Below are positions 7,764-19,277 of a DNA stretch of 64,000 nucleotides, one piece after another (position 1 is the first letter of the stretch; the number at the start of each line of letters is the position of its first letter). The stretch spans positions 62,001-126,000 of the forward strand of contig NZ_BMDG01000007.1 in assembly GCF_014635665.1 (NCBI RefSeq), written 5' to 3'. This DNA comes from Isoptericola cucumis (GTDB taxonomy: Bacteria; Actinomycetota; Actinomycetes; Actinomycetales; Cellulomonadaceae). The translations under genes and the position numbers were made by a program. The notes beneath the pieces were generated by a model, which saw only the letters and a program-made list of their open reading frames with translations, was not told the origin of the DNA and made no database searches.

Positions 7764-8996
7764 GTGGACTCGATCTCGCTCGCCCAGGCCCGCCGGATCG
7801 CGCTGGCGGCACAAGGCCTCGACCGCCCACGCCCGGCCGCGGCGGGGCCGGTCACGATGCGCCGGCTGACGGCCGAGGTGAGCCGGCTCAACCTGCTGCA
7901 GATCGACTCGGTGAACGTGCTCGCCCGTGCGCACCTCGTCCCGCTGTACTCGCGGCTGGGGCCGTACGACGTCGGCCTGCTCGACCGGGCGTCGGGCAGC
8001 GCGCCGCGCAAGCTCGTCGAGACCTGGGCGCACGTGGCGTCGTTCGTGCCGGTCACCACCTACCCGCTGCTCGAGTGGCGCCGGCGCCGCTACCAGGACG
8101 AGGCGTGGGGCGCGATCGCGGGTGCGCCCCTGGCGCACGCCGCCGAGGTCGACCTGGTGCGCGGGATGGTCGCCGAGCGGGGGCCGGTGACCGCCCGCGA
8201 GATCCACGACGAGCTCGAGGCCGCCGGCCGCACCGCGCCCCGCTCGCGGGAGGAGTGGGGGTGGAACTGGACGGTCGCGAAGCGCTGCCTCGAGTTCCTC
8301 TTCTTCACCGGCGAGGTGATGTCGGCGCGGCGCAACTCCGCGTTCGAGCGCTGCTACGACCTGCCGGAGCGGGTGCTGCCGCCCGCCGTCCGCGCCGCCG
8401 GCCCCGTGCCCGACGACGAGGCGGTGCGGCGCCTGCTCGAGCTCGGCGCGCGGGCGCACGGCGTCGGCACGGCCCGCTGCTTCGCCGACTACTTCCGCCT
8501 GCGCGGGCCGGCCGTCAAGCGCGCGCTCGCCGAACTCGTGGAGGAGGGCACCCTGGAGCCGGTGGAGGTCGAGGGCTGGGCCGAGCGCACGTACCGGCAC
8601 CGGGCCGCGCGGCTGCCGCGCCGGGCCACGGCGCGCACGCTGCTCAGCCCGTTCGACCCGCTGGTGTGGGAGCGTCGCCGCCTCGAGGCGCTGTTCGACG
8701 TCTACTACCGCATCGAGATCTACGTGCCCGCGCCCCAGCGCACCCTCGGGTACTACGTCCTGCCGTTCCTCGAGGGCGATGCCGTCACCGCGATGGTCGA
8801 CCTCAAGGCCGACCGGCAGGCGGGTGTGCTGCGGGTGCAGGCGGCGCACGCCACCGCGCACGCGACCGCCGACACCGCGGCCGCGCTCGGCGCCGAGCTC
8901 GACGTGCTCGGCGGCTGGCTGGGCCTGGGCACCACCTCGGTCGCGCCGGCGGGCGACCTGGCGGCCGACCTCGCCGGAGCCGTGCGCGCCGCCTGA
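7764..8996 (+). CDS. YcaQ-family winged-helix DNA glycosylase-like protein
   Basis: The 410-residue protein belongs to the YcaQ/AlkX (HTH_42) family. It shows the N-terminal SLAQARRIALAAQGL segment, the LNLLQIDSVNVLARAH block and C-terminal ARLPRRATARTLLSPFDPLVWERRR. Characterised members unhook DNA interstrand crosslinks and monoadducts; actinobacteria carry many paralogues, including ones that protect antibiotic producers from their own alkylators. QID at about residues 47-49 corresponds to the glutamine-rich active-site region described for this family. The GTG start is the first good start after the inverted-repeat element. The gene stands alone, and function is inferred from family membership. 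Confidence 0.8.
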   Translation: MDSISLAQARRIALAAQGLDRPRPAAAGPVTMRRLTAEVSRLNLLQIDSVNVLARAHLVPLYSRLGPYDVGLLDRASGSAPRKLVETWAHVASFVPVTTYPLLEWRRRRYQDEAWGAIAGAPLAHAAEVDLVRGMVAERGPVTAREIHDELEAAGRTAPRSREEWGWNWTVAKRCLEFLFFTGEVMSARRNSAFERCYDLPERVLPPAVRAAGPVPDDEAVRRLLELGARAHGVGTARCFADYFRLRGPAVKRALAELVEEGTLEPVEVEGWAERTYRHRAARLPRRATARTLLSPFDPLVWERRRLEALFDVYYRIEIYVPAPQRTLGYYVLPFLEGDAVTAMVDLKADRQAGVLRVQAAHATAHATADTAAALGAELDVLGGWLGLGTTSVAPAGDLAADLAGAVRAA

Positions 8997-9055
8997 CCTG
9001 CCGGGCGCGCCCGGGACTCGTAGGATCAGCGCGTCCCCGAGGGTCAGGAGCGACC

Positions 9056-10639
9056 ATGGCCACGGCCGTGCTGTACCTCGCCGCCGCGCTGGTCGGGGGC
9101 TTCGCGGCGACGCTCGTCCGGCTGCCGCCGCTCGTGGGCTTCCTCGCCGCCGGGTTCGCCCTCGGCGCGGCCGGCGCGCCGGAGCTGCCGGAGCTGGAGC
9201 TGGTCGCCCAGCTCGGTGTCGCGCTGCTGTTGTTCGCCATCGGGCTCAAGCTCGACGTCCGCTCCCTGGTGCGGCCGGAGATCTGGCTGACCACGCTCGT
9301 GCACCTGGTGGTGAGCGTGGCGGTCGCCGTGGGCTTCCTCGGGCTGCTCGCCGTCGTCGGGATCGGGCTGCTCGCGGACGAGTCCGTGGGGTCGCTGGCC
9401 CTCGTCGGCCTCGCCCTGTCGTTCTCCTCGACGGTGTTCGTCGTGAAGGTGCTCGAGGACCGCTCGGACGCGACGGCGCTGTACGGGCGCATCGCCGTCG
9501 GCGTGCTGGTGGTGCAGGACGTCGTCGCGGTGGCGTTCCTCGCCGTCTCGACCGGGGAGCCGCCGAGCCCGTGGGCGTTCGCGCTGGTCGCGCTGGTCCC
9601 CGGCGCGTGGGTCCTGCGGCGGGTGTGGGACCGCGCGGGCCACGGCGAGCTGCAGGCCCTGTTCGGCGCGTTCGTGGCGCTGGTGCCCGGGTTCTGGCTC
9701 TTCGAGGTCGCCGGGCTGTCGGGCGACCTGGGCGCGCTGGTCATGGGCGCGCTGCTCGCCGGGCACCCGCACGCCACCGAGCTGTCGCGCTCGCTGCTGA
9801 CGGTCAAGGACCTCGCGCTCGTCGCGTTCTTCCTGCAGATCGGCCTGCACGGCGTCCCGGCCGCCGTCGACGTCGTCCTCGCCGTGCTGCTCCTGCTGAT
9901 GCTGCCGCTGCAGGTCGGGCTCTACGCCGGGCTGCTGTGGCTGATGCGCCTGCGCCGCCGCACGTCGTTCCTCGCGGGCCTCGCGCTCGGCAACTACTCG
10001 GAGTTCGGCATCATCGTGGTCGCCTTCGGCGTGACCGGCGGGCTGCTCGACGAGGAGTGGACGGTGATCGTCTCGCTCGCGGTCGCGGCGAGCTTCGTCG
10101 TGTCGGCCGTGGTCAACCGCCGCGGCGTCGAGATCGCCGGGTGGCTCACGCGGCTGCTGCCGGCCCGCGACGCCGCACGGCTGCACCCCGACGACCGGCC
10201 GGTCGACATCGGCGACGTGGACGCCGTCGTCCTCGGCCTGGGCCGGGTCGGCTCGGCCACCTACCGCCAGCTGCGCGACGCCCACGGCCTGGACGTGATG
10301 GGCGTCGAGCACGACCAGACGCGCGTGGCCACCCTGCGGGAGGACGGCATCGCGGTGGTCCGGGCCGACGCGACCGACTGGGAGTTCTGGGCGCGGGTCA
10401 AGCGGGCCGGGCACGTGCGGCTGGCGGTGCTCGCCATGCCGTTCCACAAGGCGAACCTCATCGCCCTCGCCCGGCTGCGCGCGGCCGGGTTCGACGGCCG
10501 GGTGGCCGCGATCGCGCGCTACGACGAGGACGCCGACGAGCTGCGCCGCCACGGGGCCCACGCGGTCTTCCACCTGTACGGTGCGGCCGGGGCGGAGCTC
10601 GCGGACCGGGCCGTGACGGAGCTGGCCGAGGGCCGCTGA
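9056..10639 (+). CDS. Cation:proton antiporter with C-terminal TrkA-N domain (KefB/CPA2-like)
   Basis: The 527-residue product has about 11-12 hydrophobic segments across residues 1-370, typical of the CPA2 Na+/H+ exchanger fold, with LALGNYSEFGIIVVAFG in the core. The cytoplasmic nucleotide-binding RCK/TrkA-N domain begins near residue 385 (VDAVVLGLGRVGSATYRQL, a Rossmann GxGxxG motif). The family exports K+ or Na+ in exchange for protons and often responds to NAD(H) or glutathione-type ligands. AGGAG precedes the ATG by 5 nt, and TAGGAT at 9021-9026 is a likely -10 element. Substrate specificity cannot be read from the sequence. Confidence 0.85.
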   Translation: MATAVLYLAAALVGGFAATLVRLPPLVGFLAAGFALGAAGAPELPELELVAQLGVALLLFAIGLKLDVRSLVRPEIWLTTLVHLVVSVAVAVGFLGLLAVVGIGLLADESVGSLALVGLALSFSSTVFVVKVLEDRSDATALYGRIAVGVLVVQDVVAVAFLAVSTGEPPSPWAFALVALVPGAWVLRRVWDRAGHGELQALFGAFVALVPGFWLFEVAGLSGDLGALVMGALLAGHPHATELSRSLLTVKDLALVAFFLQIGLHGVPAAVDVVLAVLLLLMLPLQVGLYAGLLWLMRLRRRTSFLAGLALGNYSEFGIIVVAFGVTGGLLDEEWTVIVSLAVAASFVVSAVVNRRGVEIAGWLTRLLPARDAARLHPDDRPVDIGDVDAVVLGLGRVGSATYRQLRDAHGLDVMGVEHDQTRVATLREDGIAVVRADATDWEFWARVKRAGHVRLAVLAMPFHKANLIALARLRAAGFDGRVAAIARYDEDADELRRHGAHAVFHLYGAAGAELADRAVTELAEGR

Positions 10640-10826
10640 CCTGCGCGTCCCGCGCGGTCGGGGGCCCCCGGGTCGTTCGTCGGGCGCGAACCTGAGCACC
10701 GCGTCCAGGTGAGCGGCCTAGGATGTGCGGGTGTGACCCACGGTGCGGTCGTCAGACCGCCCGCCGCCAGATCCGCCACCGTCCGGTCCCGGTACCACCG
10801 GGGCGTCACCGACCCAGGAGTACTGC

Positions 10827-13853
<3,027 letters not shown>

Positions 13854-13857
13854 CCTC

Positions 13858-13886
13858 CCGGGCCCGCCCCCGACGGGCGGGCCCGG
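13858..13886. terminator. Bidirectional GC hairpin between convergent secA and Rv3235-like gene
   Basis: Arms of 12 nt (13858-13869 and 13875-13886) are perfectly complementary around the loop CCGAC. It lies directly after the secA stop and at the end of the convergent gene, so it can serve both strands. Confidence 0.7.
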
Positions 13887-14594
13887 TCAGCCGATCTCGA
13901 GGACGGCGACGCGCCACGTGCCGCGCCGTGCCTCGAGCCGCACGGCGGCCGCACGGACCCGGCCGTCGTCGTCGAGGACGACGGTGGCCTCCGCGACGTC
14001 CTCACCGAGGCGGACCAGGCGCACCCGGCGCACCAGCACCGGGCGGTTCCCCGCACCCTCGGCGACCGTGCCGCCCGCGGCGTGCTCGCGCAGGAGCCTG
14101 GCCCGCTCGACCAGCTGGTCGCGGACCTGCGGCGTGACCCACCGCGCCAGCTGGGCGGCCGGGCGCTCGCCCCGCAGCACCTCGACCGCGGCGCGCACCA
14201 CCGCACAGCACTGTGCGGTGGGGTCCGGCAGCGGCGCGGGAGGCTGCTCGCGCAACGGGCGCTCGAGCTCGTCCTCGAGCTCCACCGTGCGGCGGGCGGA
14301 CGGCGCGCCGACGCGGACCTTGCGCACCCCGGGCCGCGTCGCCGCGCGCGGGTAGCCGGCCGGTCCCTGCCGGCGCGGTGCCCCGGTCACCCGGGGCGGG
14401 CGCGGCGCGTCGACCGCGGGTGCCGTCGCCGCGGTGGGCGCGTCCGGCCGAGGCGTCGGCCGAGCGTCCGGCGCGGTGCCGGCAGGCCGGCCGGTCGTCG
14501 ACGAGGACGGGGCCGGGGCCGCGGACGGCGGCAGGGTCGACGGGACGGTCGACGGGGAGGTCGCGGTCGTGGTCGGGGTGACGGTCGTGGTCAT
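13887..14594 (-). CDS. Rv3235 family protein (DUF6459)
   Basis: The 235-residue product has a Thr/Pro/Ala-rich disordered N-terminal half (about residues 1-95). The conserved C-terminal domain contains TAQCCAVVRAAVEVLRGERPAAQLARWVTPQVRDQL and ends in a beta-rich segment, WRVAVLEIG. This matches the M. tuberculosis Rv3235 family, of unknown function, that sits near secA in many actinobacteria. It has no signal peptide or membrane segment and is probably cytoplasmic. It converges on secA and lies 76 nt downstream of the LysM gene, so the two may share a transcript. Confidence 0.8.
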   Translation of the reverse strand: MTTTVTPTTTATSPSTVPSTLPPSAAPAPSSSTTGRPAGTAPDARPTPRPDAPTAATAPAVDAPRPPRVTGAPRRQGPAGYPRAATRPGVRKVRVGAPSARRTVELEDELERPLREQPPAPLPDPTAQCCAVVRAAVEVLRGERPAAQLARWVTPQVRDQLVERARLLREHAAGGTVAEGAGNRPVLVRRVRLVRLGEDVAEATVVLDDDGRVRAAAVRLEARRGTWRVAVLEIG

Positions 14595-14670
14595 GAGGGC
14601 CTCCGGGGAGTGCGGCGTCGTCGGGCACCGGGTGGGGCAGCGGGGTGGCGGCCGGAAGAGTTCCGGCAGG

Positions 14671-15519
14671 TCAGCCGGGCGTGCGCAGCACCTGGCCGGG
14701 CAGGATGAGGTCGGGGTCGGCGCCGAGGACGTCGCGGTTCGCGTCGTGCCAGCGGGTCATCTCGCGCAGCACGTCGGCGTCCGAGGGGGAGCCGCCGAGC
14801 TGCGCTGCCGCGATGTCCCAGAGGGTGTCGCCGCGCACCACGACGCGGGTCCCGTCGTCCGGCGGGGTGCCGCGCGCCGCGGAGAGGACGTCGTGGGACA
14901 CGGTGGAGGGGCGGTCCGGCGATGCGTCGGGCCGCGCGTCGGCGTCGGGGGTGCCGTCGAGAGGCGCGGTGTCGGCGTCGGTCACGGCCGTGACGGCTCC
15001 GTCGACGTGGGTGCCGGGGCCGGCGGGGGCCGCGGGCGTCGCGGGCTGCGGGGCGTCGTCGGACGCGGGCTGCCACCCGAGGTCGAGGACGACCGAGGCC
15101 GGCGCCGAGTCGGGGCTCGTCTCCCCGCCGTCCGCCGCGAGCGCCGCCGTGGGGGCGAGCGCGAGCCCCGTGCCGACCCCGATGCCGACCGCGGACCGTG
15201 CGAGCCTGCGCACGAGGGCGGGCGCCACGCGGTCGAGCAGCGCCTCGCCGGCCCGCCACCGGTGGCCCAGCCGGGCCGCCGCCACGTAGAGGAGCCCGAC
15301 CAGCGCGCTCAGGGCGAGCCAGGTCGCCGCGACGGACCCGACGGCGAGCACCGCCAGCTCGACCGCCCGGTCGACGGGGATCGTGGGCACGGCCTCGAGC
15401 CGGGCGGGGAGCAGGGGCCAGGCGCGGTGCCCCAGCGCCGCGGCGACCGCGGCCGCCGCCAGGAGGACGAGCGCCAGTCGGGCGGTGCCGTGCTCGCGGT
15501 GTCCCGTCGTGCTGGACAT
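14671..15519 (-). CDS. LysM-domain membrane/envelope protein
   Basis: The 282-residue product has two or three hydrophobic segments near the N-terminus: [36 protein letters not shown] and a possible cleavage region at LALAPTAALAADG. A Pro/Ala/Asp-rich linker leads to a C-terminal LysM motif (VVVRGDTLWDIAAAQLGG to ILPGQVL), which binds peptidoglycan. The start at 15519 (MSSTTGHREHG) has a strong AAGGAG 6 nt upstream; the frame remains open a further 183 nt but lacks a ribosome site. A periodic AT/GC repeat lies 32 nt upstream of the start. Its exact role is unknown. Confidence 0.8.
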   Translation of the reverse strand: MSSTTGHREHGTARLALVLLAAAAVAAALGHRAWPLLPARLEAVPTIPVDRAVELAVLAVGSVAATWLALSALVGLLYVAAARLGHRWRAGEALLDRVAPALVRRLARSAVGIGVGTGLALAPTAALAADGGETSPDSAPASVVLDLGWQPASDDAPQPATPAAPAGPGTHVDGAVTAVTDADTAPLDGTPDADARPDASPDRPSTVSHDVLSAARGTPPDDGTRVVVRGDTLWDIAAAQLGGSPSDADVLREMTRWHDANRDVLGADPDLILPGQVLRTPG

Positions 15520-15550
15520 CAGGTCTCCTTCGTCCCGCTGCCGATCCCGA

Positions 15551-15590
15551 ATCATCTCCGATGATGTCGGTTGATAGCAGTTGATGTGTT
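15551..15590. promoter_or_regulatory. Four 10-bp phased AT/GC repeats, candidate BldC-type binding array
   Basis: Four consecutive 10-bp units start with atcat, atgat, ttgat and ttgat, each followed by five mostly G/C bases. The array lies in the divergent gap between the LysM gene and the gene at 15690. BldC binds phased AT-rich direct repeats as head-to-tail oligomers in Streptomyces, and bldC itself is 650 nt away. Binding here is inference. Confidence 0.4.
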
Positions 15591-15689
15591 CTGGTGCTGG
15601 ATATTGAAGCGGACTGGTGCCGGGTTGTCTACCCGGGCATGCTGTGGGCGTCCGCCGACCGGCGGGGCCGAGCGAGAGATGAGGGCCGC

Positions 15690-16235
15690 ATGGGTGCCGC
15701 ACCGACCCGGTGGGAGCTGCTCTTCGCCGACCTGGAGGCCCGGTTCGCCGCCGAGGAGGCCGCCGAGCGCGAGGGCACCGTCGCCGACCTCACCCGCGCC
15801 GAGCAGGCCTCGATCGGGCTCACGGAGCGGCTGCGGGCGGTCGTGGGCGGCGGGGTCCGGCTCGACCTCGCGGACGGCGAGGGGATCGAGGGCCGGCTGC
15901 TGCGGGTCGCCGACGGCTGGCTCCTGCTGGAGGGCCACGGGGCTCGCGGCCGCGTCCAGCACCTGGTGCCGCGCGCCGCGCTCACCGGGGTGGTCGGCCT
16001 GGGGCGTCAGGCGGTGCCGTCCGGCGCCCGCACCGACCGGCTCGGCCTGGGGCACGTGCTGCGCGGGCTGCAGCGGGACCGGGCGCGGGTGCTCGTCCGC
16101 ACGACCGGGGGAGCGTCGACCGGGCGGATCGGCCGGGTGGGGTCGGACCACCTCGACGTCGAGGAGATCGACCGTGCGCGACCCGTCGTGCGGACGGTGC
16201 CGTTCGGGGCCGTGCTGCGCGTCAGCGAGGCGTGA
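15690..16235 (+). CDS. Hypothetical actinobacterial protein
   Basis: The 181-residue product has no recognisable catalytic motif. It begins with an acidic helical segment (LLFADLEARFAAEEAAEREGTVADLTRAEQASIGLTERL) and is then beta-rich: VRLDLADGEGIEGRLLRVADGWLLLEG, followed by a similar second half (RVLVRTTGGASTGRIGRVGSDHLDVEEI). The two halves look like a pair of small barrel-like repeats. It is probably cytoplasmic. I start it at the ATG at 15690 (MGAAPTRWELL); the open frame extends to 15594 without supporting signals. It converges on bldC with only 6 nt between stops. I do not recognise its function. Confidence 0.65.
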   Translation: MGAAPTRWELLFADLEARFAAEEAAEREGTVADLTRAEQASIGLTERLRAVVGGGVRLDLADGEGIEGRLLRVADGWLLLEGHGARGRVQHLVPRAALTGVVGLGRQAVPSGARTDRLGLGHVLRGLQRDRARVLVRTTGGASTGRIGRVGSDHLDVEEIDRARPVVRTVPFGAVLRVSEA

Positions 16236-16241
16236 GGGCCC

Positions 16242-16451
16242 TCAGAGGTCGCCCGAGGCGATCCGGTCCCGGGTGCGCGCGTACTGGTGCTCGATGTACT
16301 CCTCGAGCTTGCTCGCCTCGACCCGCCACACCTTCTTGGGCCCGACCTGGATCGCCGGCAGCTCGCCCGAGCGCACCAGGGAGTAGGCCTGGGTGCTCGA
16401 GATGTTGAGCATCTCCTGCACGTCGGCGAGAGACAGGAACCGGCTGGTCAT
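16242..16451 (-). CDS. bldC: BldC-family MerR-like DNA-binding protein
   Basis: The 69-residue product is a single winged helix-turn-helix (FLSLADVQEMLNISSTQAYSLVRSGELPAIQVG), nearly identical in plan to Streptomyces BldC. BldC controls development and secondary metabolism by head-to-tail binding to phased repeats. Non-sporulating actinobacteria keep it, with undefined targets. The ATG at 16451 is chosen because the domain starts immediately; the open frame runs 228 nt further without homology. CAGAAT lies 6 nt before the ATG with no Shine-Dalgarno sequence, so a leaderless mRNA is likely. Confidence 0.9.
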   Translation of the reverse strand: MTSRFLSLADVQEMLNISSTQAYSLVRSGELPAIQVGPKKVWRVEASKLEEYIEHQYARTRDRIASGDL

Positions 16452-16457
16452 ACCGAG

Positions 16458-16463
16458 ATTCTG
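16458..16463 (-). promoter_or_regulatory. Probable -10 element (CAGAAT) of a leaderless bldC transcript
   Basis: CAGAAT on the minus strand ends 6 nt before the bldC ATG. This is the same spacing as TAGAAT before argS and would put the transcription start on or next to the start codon. Confidence 0.45.
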
Positions 16464-16590
16464 GCACAGGCGTCGTCCGTGTTGACCGTCGTTGTCCACA
16501 GCGGTGGTCGGAAGCACTCTGCGGATCACGGATGATAGTTGTCCGGCGCGACGACGCGCCGCGTCAGCACCGATCCTCCGGAGGACGTCC

Positions 16591-17244
16591 GTGAGCACCG
16601 ACCACCTGCCCGCACCGGCCGCCCCGCGCCTGCGTCGCCCCACGTGGCGCGACCCGCGCCTCGTCGTCGGCGTCGTCATCGTCGCCGCCTCGGTGGCGCT
16701 GGGGTCGTGGGCCGTCTCCAGCGCGGGACAGACCGTCGCGGTCTACGCCGCCGACGGCACCCTCACCCCCGGCGAGCCGCTCCAGGCCGACCAGCTGCGC
16801 ACGGTGGACGTGCGGCTCGGCTCCGGCACCGAGCTCTACCTGAGGGCCGACGAGCCGCTCCCCGAGGACCTCGTCGCCCTGCGCGTCGTCGACGAGGGCG
16901 AGCTCGTCGCGCGGACGGCGCTCGGCACCGGGGCGGACGTCGACGTCCGGTCCGTCGCCGTCCCCGTCGACCGCGGCGTCTCCGAGCGGATCCGGCCGGG
17001 CGCCGTCGTGGACCTCTGGTCGGTGCCCGAGGCGGCGGCCGGCGGCCAGGAGGCCGGCGAGCCCACCTCCGTCGTGAGCGGCGTCGTCGTCGAGCAGGTC
17101 GACACCTCGGACGGCGGCCTGGTCGTGGCCGACGGGGCCACGCTGCACGTGCTCGTGCCGTCCGACGAGCTGCCCGCCGTGCTGCGGGCCCTGGCGTCGC
17201 CGGGCAGCGTCACGGTGGTGCCCCAGGCGGGGGCCGGAGCCTGA
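16591..17244 (+). CDS. SAF-domain membrane-anchored protein
   Basis: The 217-residue product has one N-terminal transmembrane helix (VVGVVIVAASVALGSWAV, about residues 26-44). An SAF-type domain follows (TLTPGEPLQADQLRTVDVRL to LVARTALG), as in CpaB/RcpC pilus proteins and FlgA. The start at 16591 (GTG, VSTDHLPAP) has GGAGGA 5 nt upstream. Its stop overlaps the next start (TGATG), so it is coupled to a CpaE-like ATPase gene. CpaB and CpaE together usually mean Tad/Flp pilus assembly, but no pilin, CpaF or TadB/C gene is present in the window, so that link stays tentative. Confidence 0.8.
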   Translation: MSTDHLPAPAAPRLRRPTWRDPRLVVGVVIVAASVALGSWAVSSAGQTVAVYAADGTLTPGEPLQADQLRTVDVRLGSGTELYLRADEPLPEDLVALRVVDEGELVARTALGTGADVDVRSVAVPVDRGVSERIRPGAVVDLWSVPEAAAGGQEAGEPTSVVSGVVVEQVDTSDGGLVVADGATLHVLVPSDELPAVLRALASPGSVTVVPQAGAGA

Positions 17245-18707
17245 TGGCCGCGAGCCTGACCGTGCTGAGCGCGGTGCGCGGGCCCGCCGAGACCGACGTC
17301 GTGCTCGCCCTGGGCGCGCCCGGGTCCGGCATCACCGTCACCCGTCGCTGCGGCGACGTCGCGGAGCTGCTGGCCGCGTCCGCCGCCGGGGCCGGCGCCG
17401 TCGCCGTCGTCTCGGCGGACCTGCCCGGCCTCGACCGCGACACCGTCGGCCGCCTGCACGCCGACGGCGTCCGCGTGGTCGTGCTGGGCGACGCCGCGTC
17501 GCCGGCCGACCGGCTGCGGGCGGTCGGCGTGGACGTCGTCGTCGAACGCTTCGACGAGGCCCACCTGGTCGCCGCGGTACGCGAGGCGGCCACCGTCGTC
17601 GTGACGGGCGGGCCCGGGCGGTCCGCCGTGGCCGAGCCGGAGGCGGGGATGCTCCTCGGGCGCGGCGGGCGCGACGCCGGACCGGCCGCGGACGACGGCC
17701 CGGCCCCCGGCTCCGCCGCCGACGACGACTCTGACGACGGCACGGTGCCGGGCGGGCGCCACGGCCGCGTCGTGGCGGTGTGGGGCCCCGTGGGCGCGCC
17801 CGGCCGCACCACGACGGCGGTCGAGCTCGCGGCGGCCCTCGCCGGGCTCGGGGCACGGTCCGCCCGGCGCGGCCGTCGCCGGCACGGGGCGGGGCGCGGG
17901 CCCGGTCACGGTGCTGATCAGGGGTCGGGTCACGAGGCCGGGCCCGCCCTCCTCGTGGACGCCGACACGTACGGGTCGTCGGTCGCGGCACGGCTCGGGC
18001 TCCTCGACGACGCCCCCGGGCTCGCGGCGGCGGCACGCGCCGCGAGCCAGGGCACCCTCGACCTGCCCACGCTGGCCCGGCACAGCCCGGTCGTCGCGGG
18101 CTCGATGCGGGTGCTCACCGGCATCACGCGCGCCGCCCGCTGGCCGGAGCTGTCCGCCTCCGCGCTGGAGGTCGTGTTCGAGCGCGCTCGTGAGCTGGCG
18201 GACTGGACCGTGGTCGACTGCGGGCCGCTGCTCGAGGCCGACGAGCTGCTGATGTACGACACCCACGCTCCGCAGCGGAACGCGGCCACGCTCGCCGCGC
18301 TGGAGGCCGCCGACGTCGTGGTCGTCGTCGGCGCGGCCGACCCGGTCGGCATCCAGCGCCTCGTGCGGGGCCTGGAGGACCTCGCCGAGGTGCCGGTCCC
18401 GGTCGCCGCACCGCGTGTCGTCGTCGCCAACCGGGTGCGCGCGTCGGCCGTCGGGCCGCAGCCCGAGGCCGCGGTGCGCGACGCCCTCGCCCGGTACGCG
18501 GGCGTCGACGACCTGTCCGTCGTGCCGGACGACCCGACGTCGCTCGACGCCGCCGTCCTGGTGGGCCGCACCCTCGCGGAGCACGCCCCGGGCTCGCCCG
18601 CGCGCGAGGCGGTCGCAGCCCTCGCCGACCGGGTGCGCGGCCTCGCGCGCGAGCCCGGGTCCGCGGGAGCCGGCTCCGCGCGGGCCGCCGCCACCGTCGG
18701 CGGCTGA
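17244..18707 (+). CDS. CpaE-like ParA/MinD-family ATPase with variant Walker A
   Basis: The 487-residue product has an N-terminal receiver-like region (about residues 1-120) and an acidic/Gly-rich linker. A MinD-like P-loop NTPase domain begins at VVAVWGPVGAPGRTTTAVELA (near residue 175). The Walker A reads GAPGRTTT, with arginine where the catalytic lysine of KGGxGKT normally sits. The switch I-like LLVDADTYGSS and VVDCGPLLE motifs are kept. A His/Gly/Arg-rich insert lies at about 205-230. CpaE proteins localise Tad pili or related secretion machines. The ATG overlaps the SAF gene stop by 1 nt. Confidence 0.8.
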   Translation: MAASLTVLSAVRGPAETDVVLALGAPGSGITVTRRCGDVAELLAASAAGAGAVAVVSADLPGLDRDTVGRLHADGVRVVVLGDAASPADRLRAVGVDVVVERFDEAHLVAAVREAATVVVTGGPGRSAVAEPEAGMLLGRGGRDAGPAADDGPAPGSAADDDSDDGTVPGGRHGRVVAVWGPVGAPGRTTTAVELAAALAGLGARSARRGRRRHGAGRGPGHGADQGSGHEAGPALLVDADTYGSSVAARLGLLDDAPGLAAAARAASQGTLDLPTLARHSPVVAGSMRVLTGITRAARWPELSASALEVVFERARELADWTVVDCGPLLEADELLMYDTHAPQRNAATLAALEAADVVVVVGAADPVGIQRLVRGLEDLAEVPVPVAAPRVVVANRVRASAVGPQPEAAVRDALARYAGVDDLSVVPDDPTSLDAAVLVGRTLAEHAPGSPAREAVAALADRVRGLAREPGSAGAGSARAAATVGG

Positions 18708-18757
18708 CGGCGCGCCGCCGTGCGGCCGTCGGCGCCGTCGCACGGCAGACTGTGCCC

Positions 18758-19273
18758 ATGCGCATCTACGTGCCAGCCACCCTCGACGAGCTCACCGGTG
18801 CCGCCGTCACCGCGGGGGGAGCGCGGTGGGACCTCCCGGCCCGCGTCGTGCACGCCGTCACCCCGGCCCTCGCGGCGGCCTACCCCGAGGACGACGACGA
18901 GGGGCACGAGTACGCGGCGTTCCTCGCGGCCGCCGACGACTCGCTCGCGCTCGTCGCCGCACGACCCGCCGCGGTGCCGCTGCGGGCCGTGGTCTCGCTG
19001 GACGTGCCGGACGGCGTCGTGACCCCGGCCCGGGCCGAGCCCGGCGCCGACACGGCCGAGAGCGCCGTCGAGGCCGCCGCGGTGCCCGGCGTCGAGATCG
19101 TGGCCGTCCACGTGGACGAGCCCGAGGCGGCGGCCGACGTGCGCGCGGTGCTCACCGCCGCGGACGGCCCCGACGACCAGGACGACGCGCTCGACGCCGC
19201 GCTGGAGCGGGTCACCGACCGGGACCTGCTCTGGTACGACCCCACCGAGATCGGCGAGATCCCGCGCCCCTGA
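18758..19273 (+). CDS. DUF6912 family protein
   Basis: The 171-residue acidic product begins MRIYVPATLDELTGAAVT, the characteristic opening of this actinobacterial family. It ends with the conserved LLWYDPTEIGEIP. It has no membrane segment and no known function; members often lie near hisN or secA. The ATG at 18758 matches the family N-terminus; a GTG two codons earlier is also possible. The gene converges with hisN, with only 4 nt between stops. Confidence 0.75.
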   Translation: MRIYVPATLDELTGAAVTAGGARWDLPARVVHAVTPALAAAYPEDDDEGHEYAAFLAAADDSLALVAARPAAVPLRAVVSLDVPDGVVTPARAEPGADTAESAVEAAAVPGVEIVAVHVDEPEAAADVRAVLTAADGPDDQDDALDAALERVTDRDLLWYDPTEIGEIPRP

Positions 19274-19277
19274 GGGG

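Noticed and set aside
7534-7869. Small ORFs across the inverted-repeat element at 7550-7652
   Set aside because: They exist only because the GC-rich palindrome lacks stops. The conserved feature is base pairing, not codons.
15594-15689. Upstream start for the hypothetical gene at 15690
   Set aside because: The region overlaps an AT-rich regulatory patch and no ribosome site supports it.
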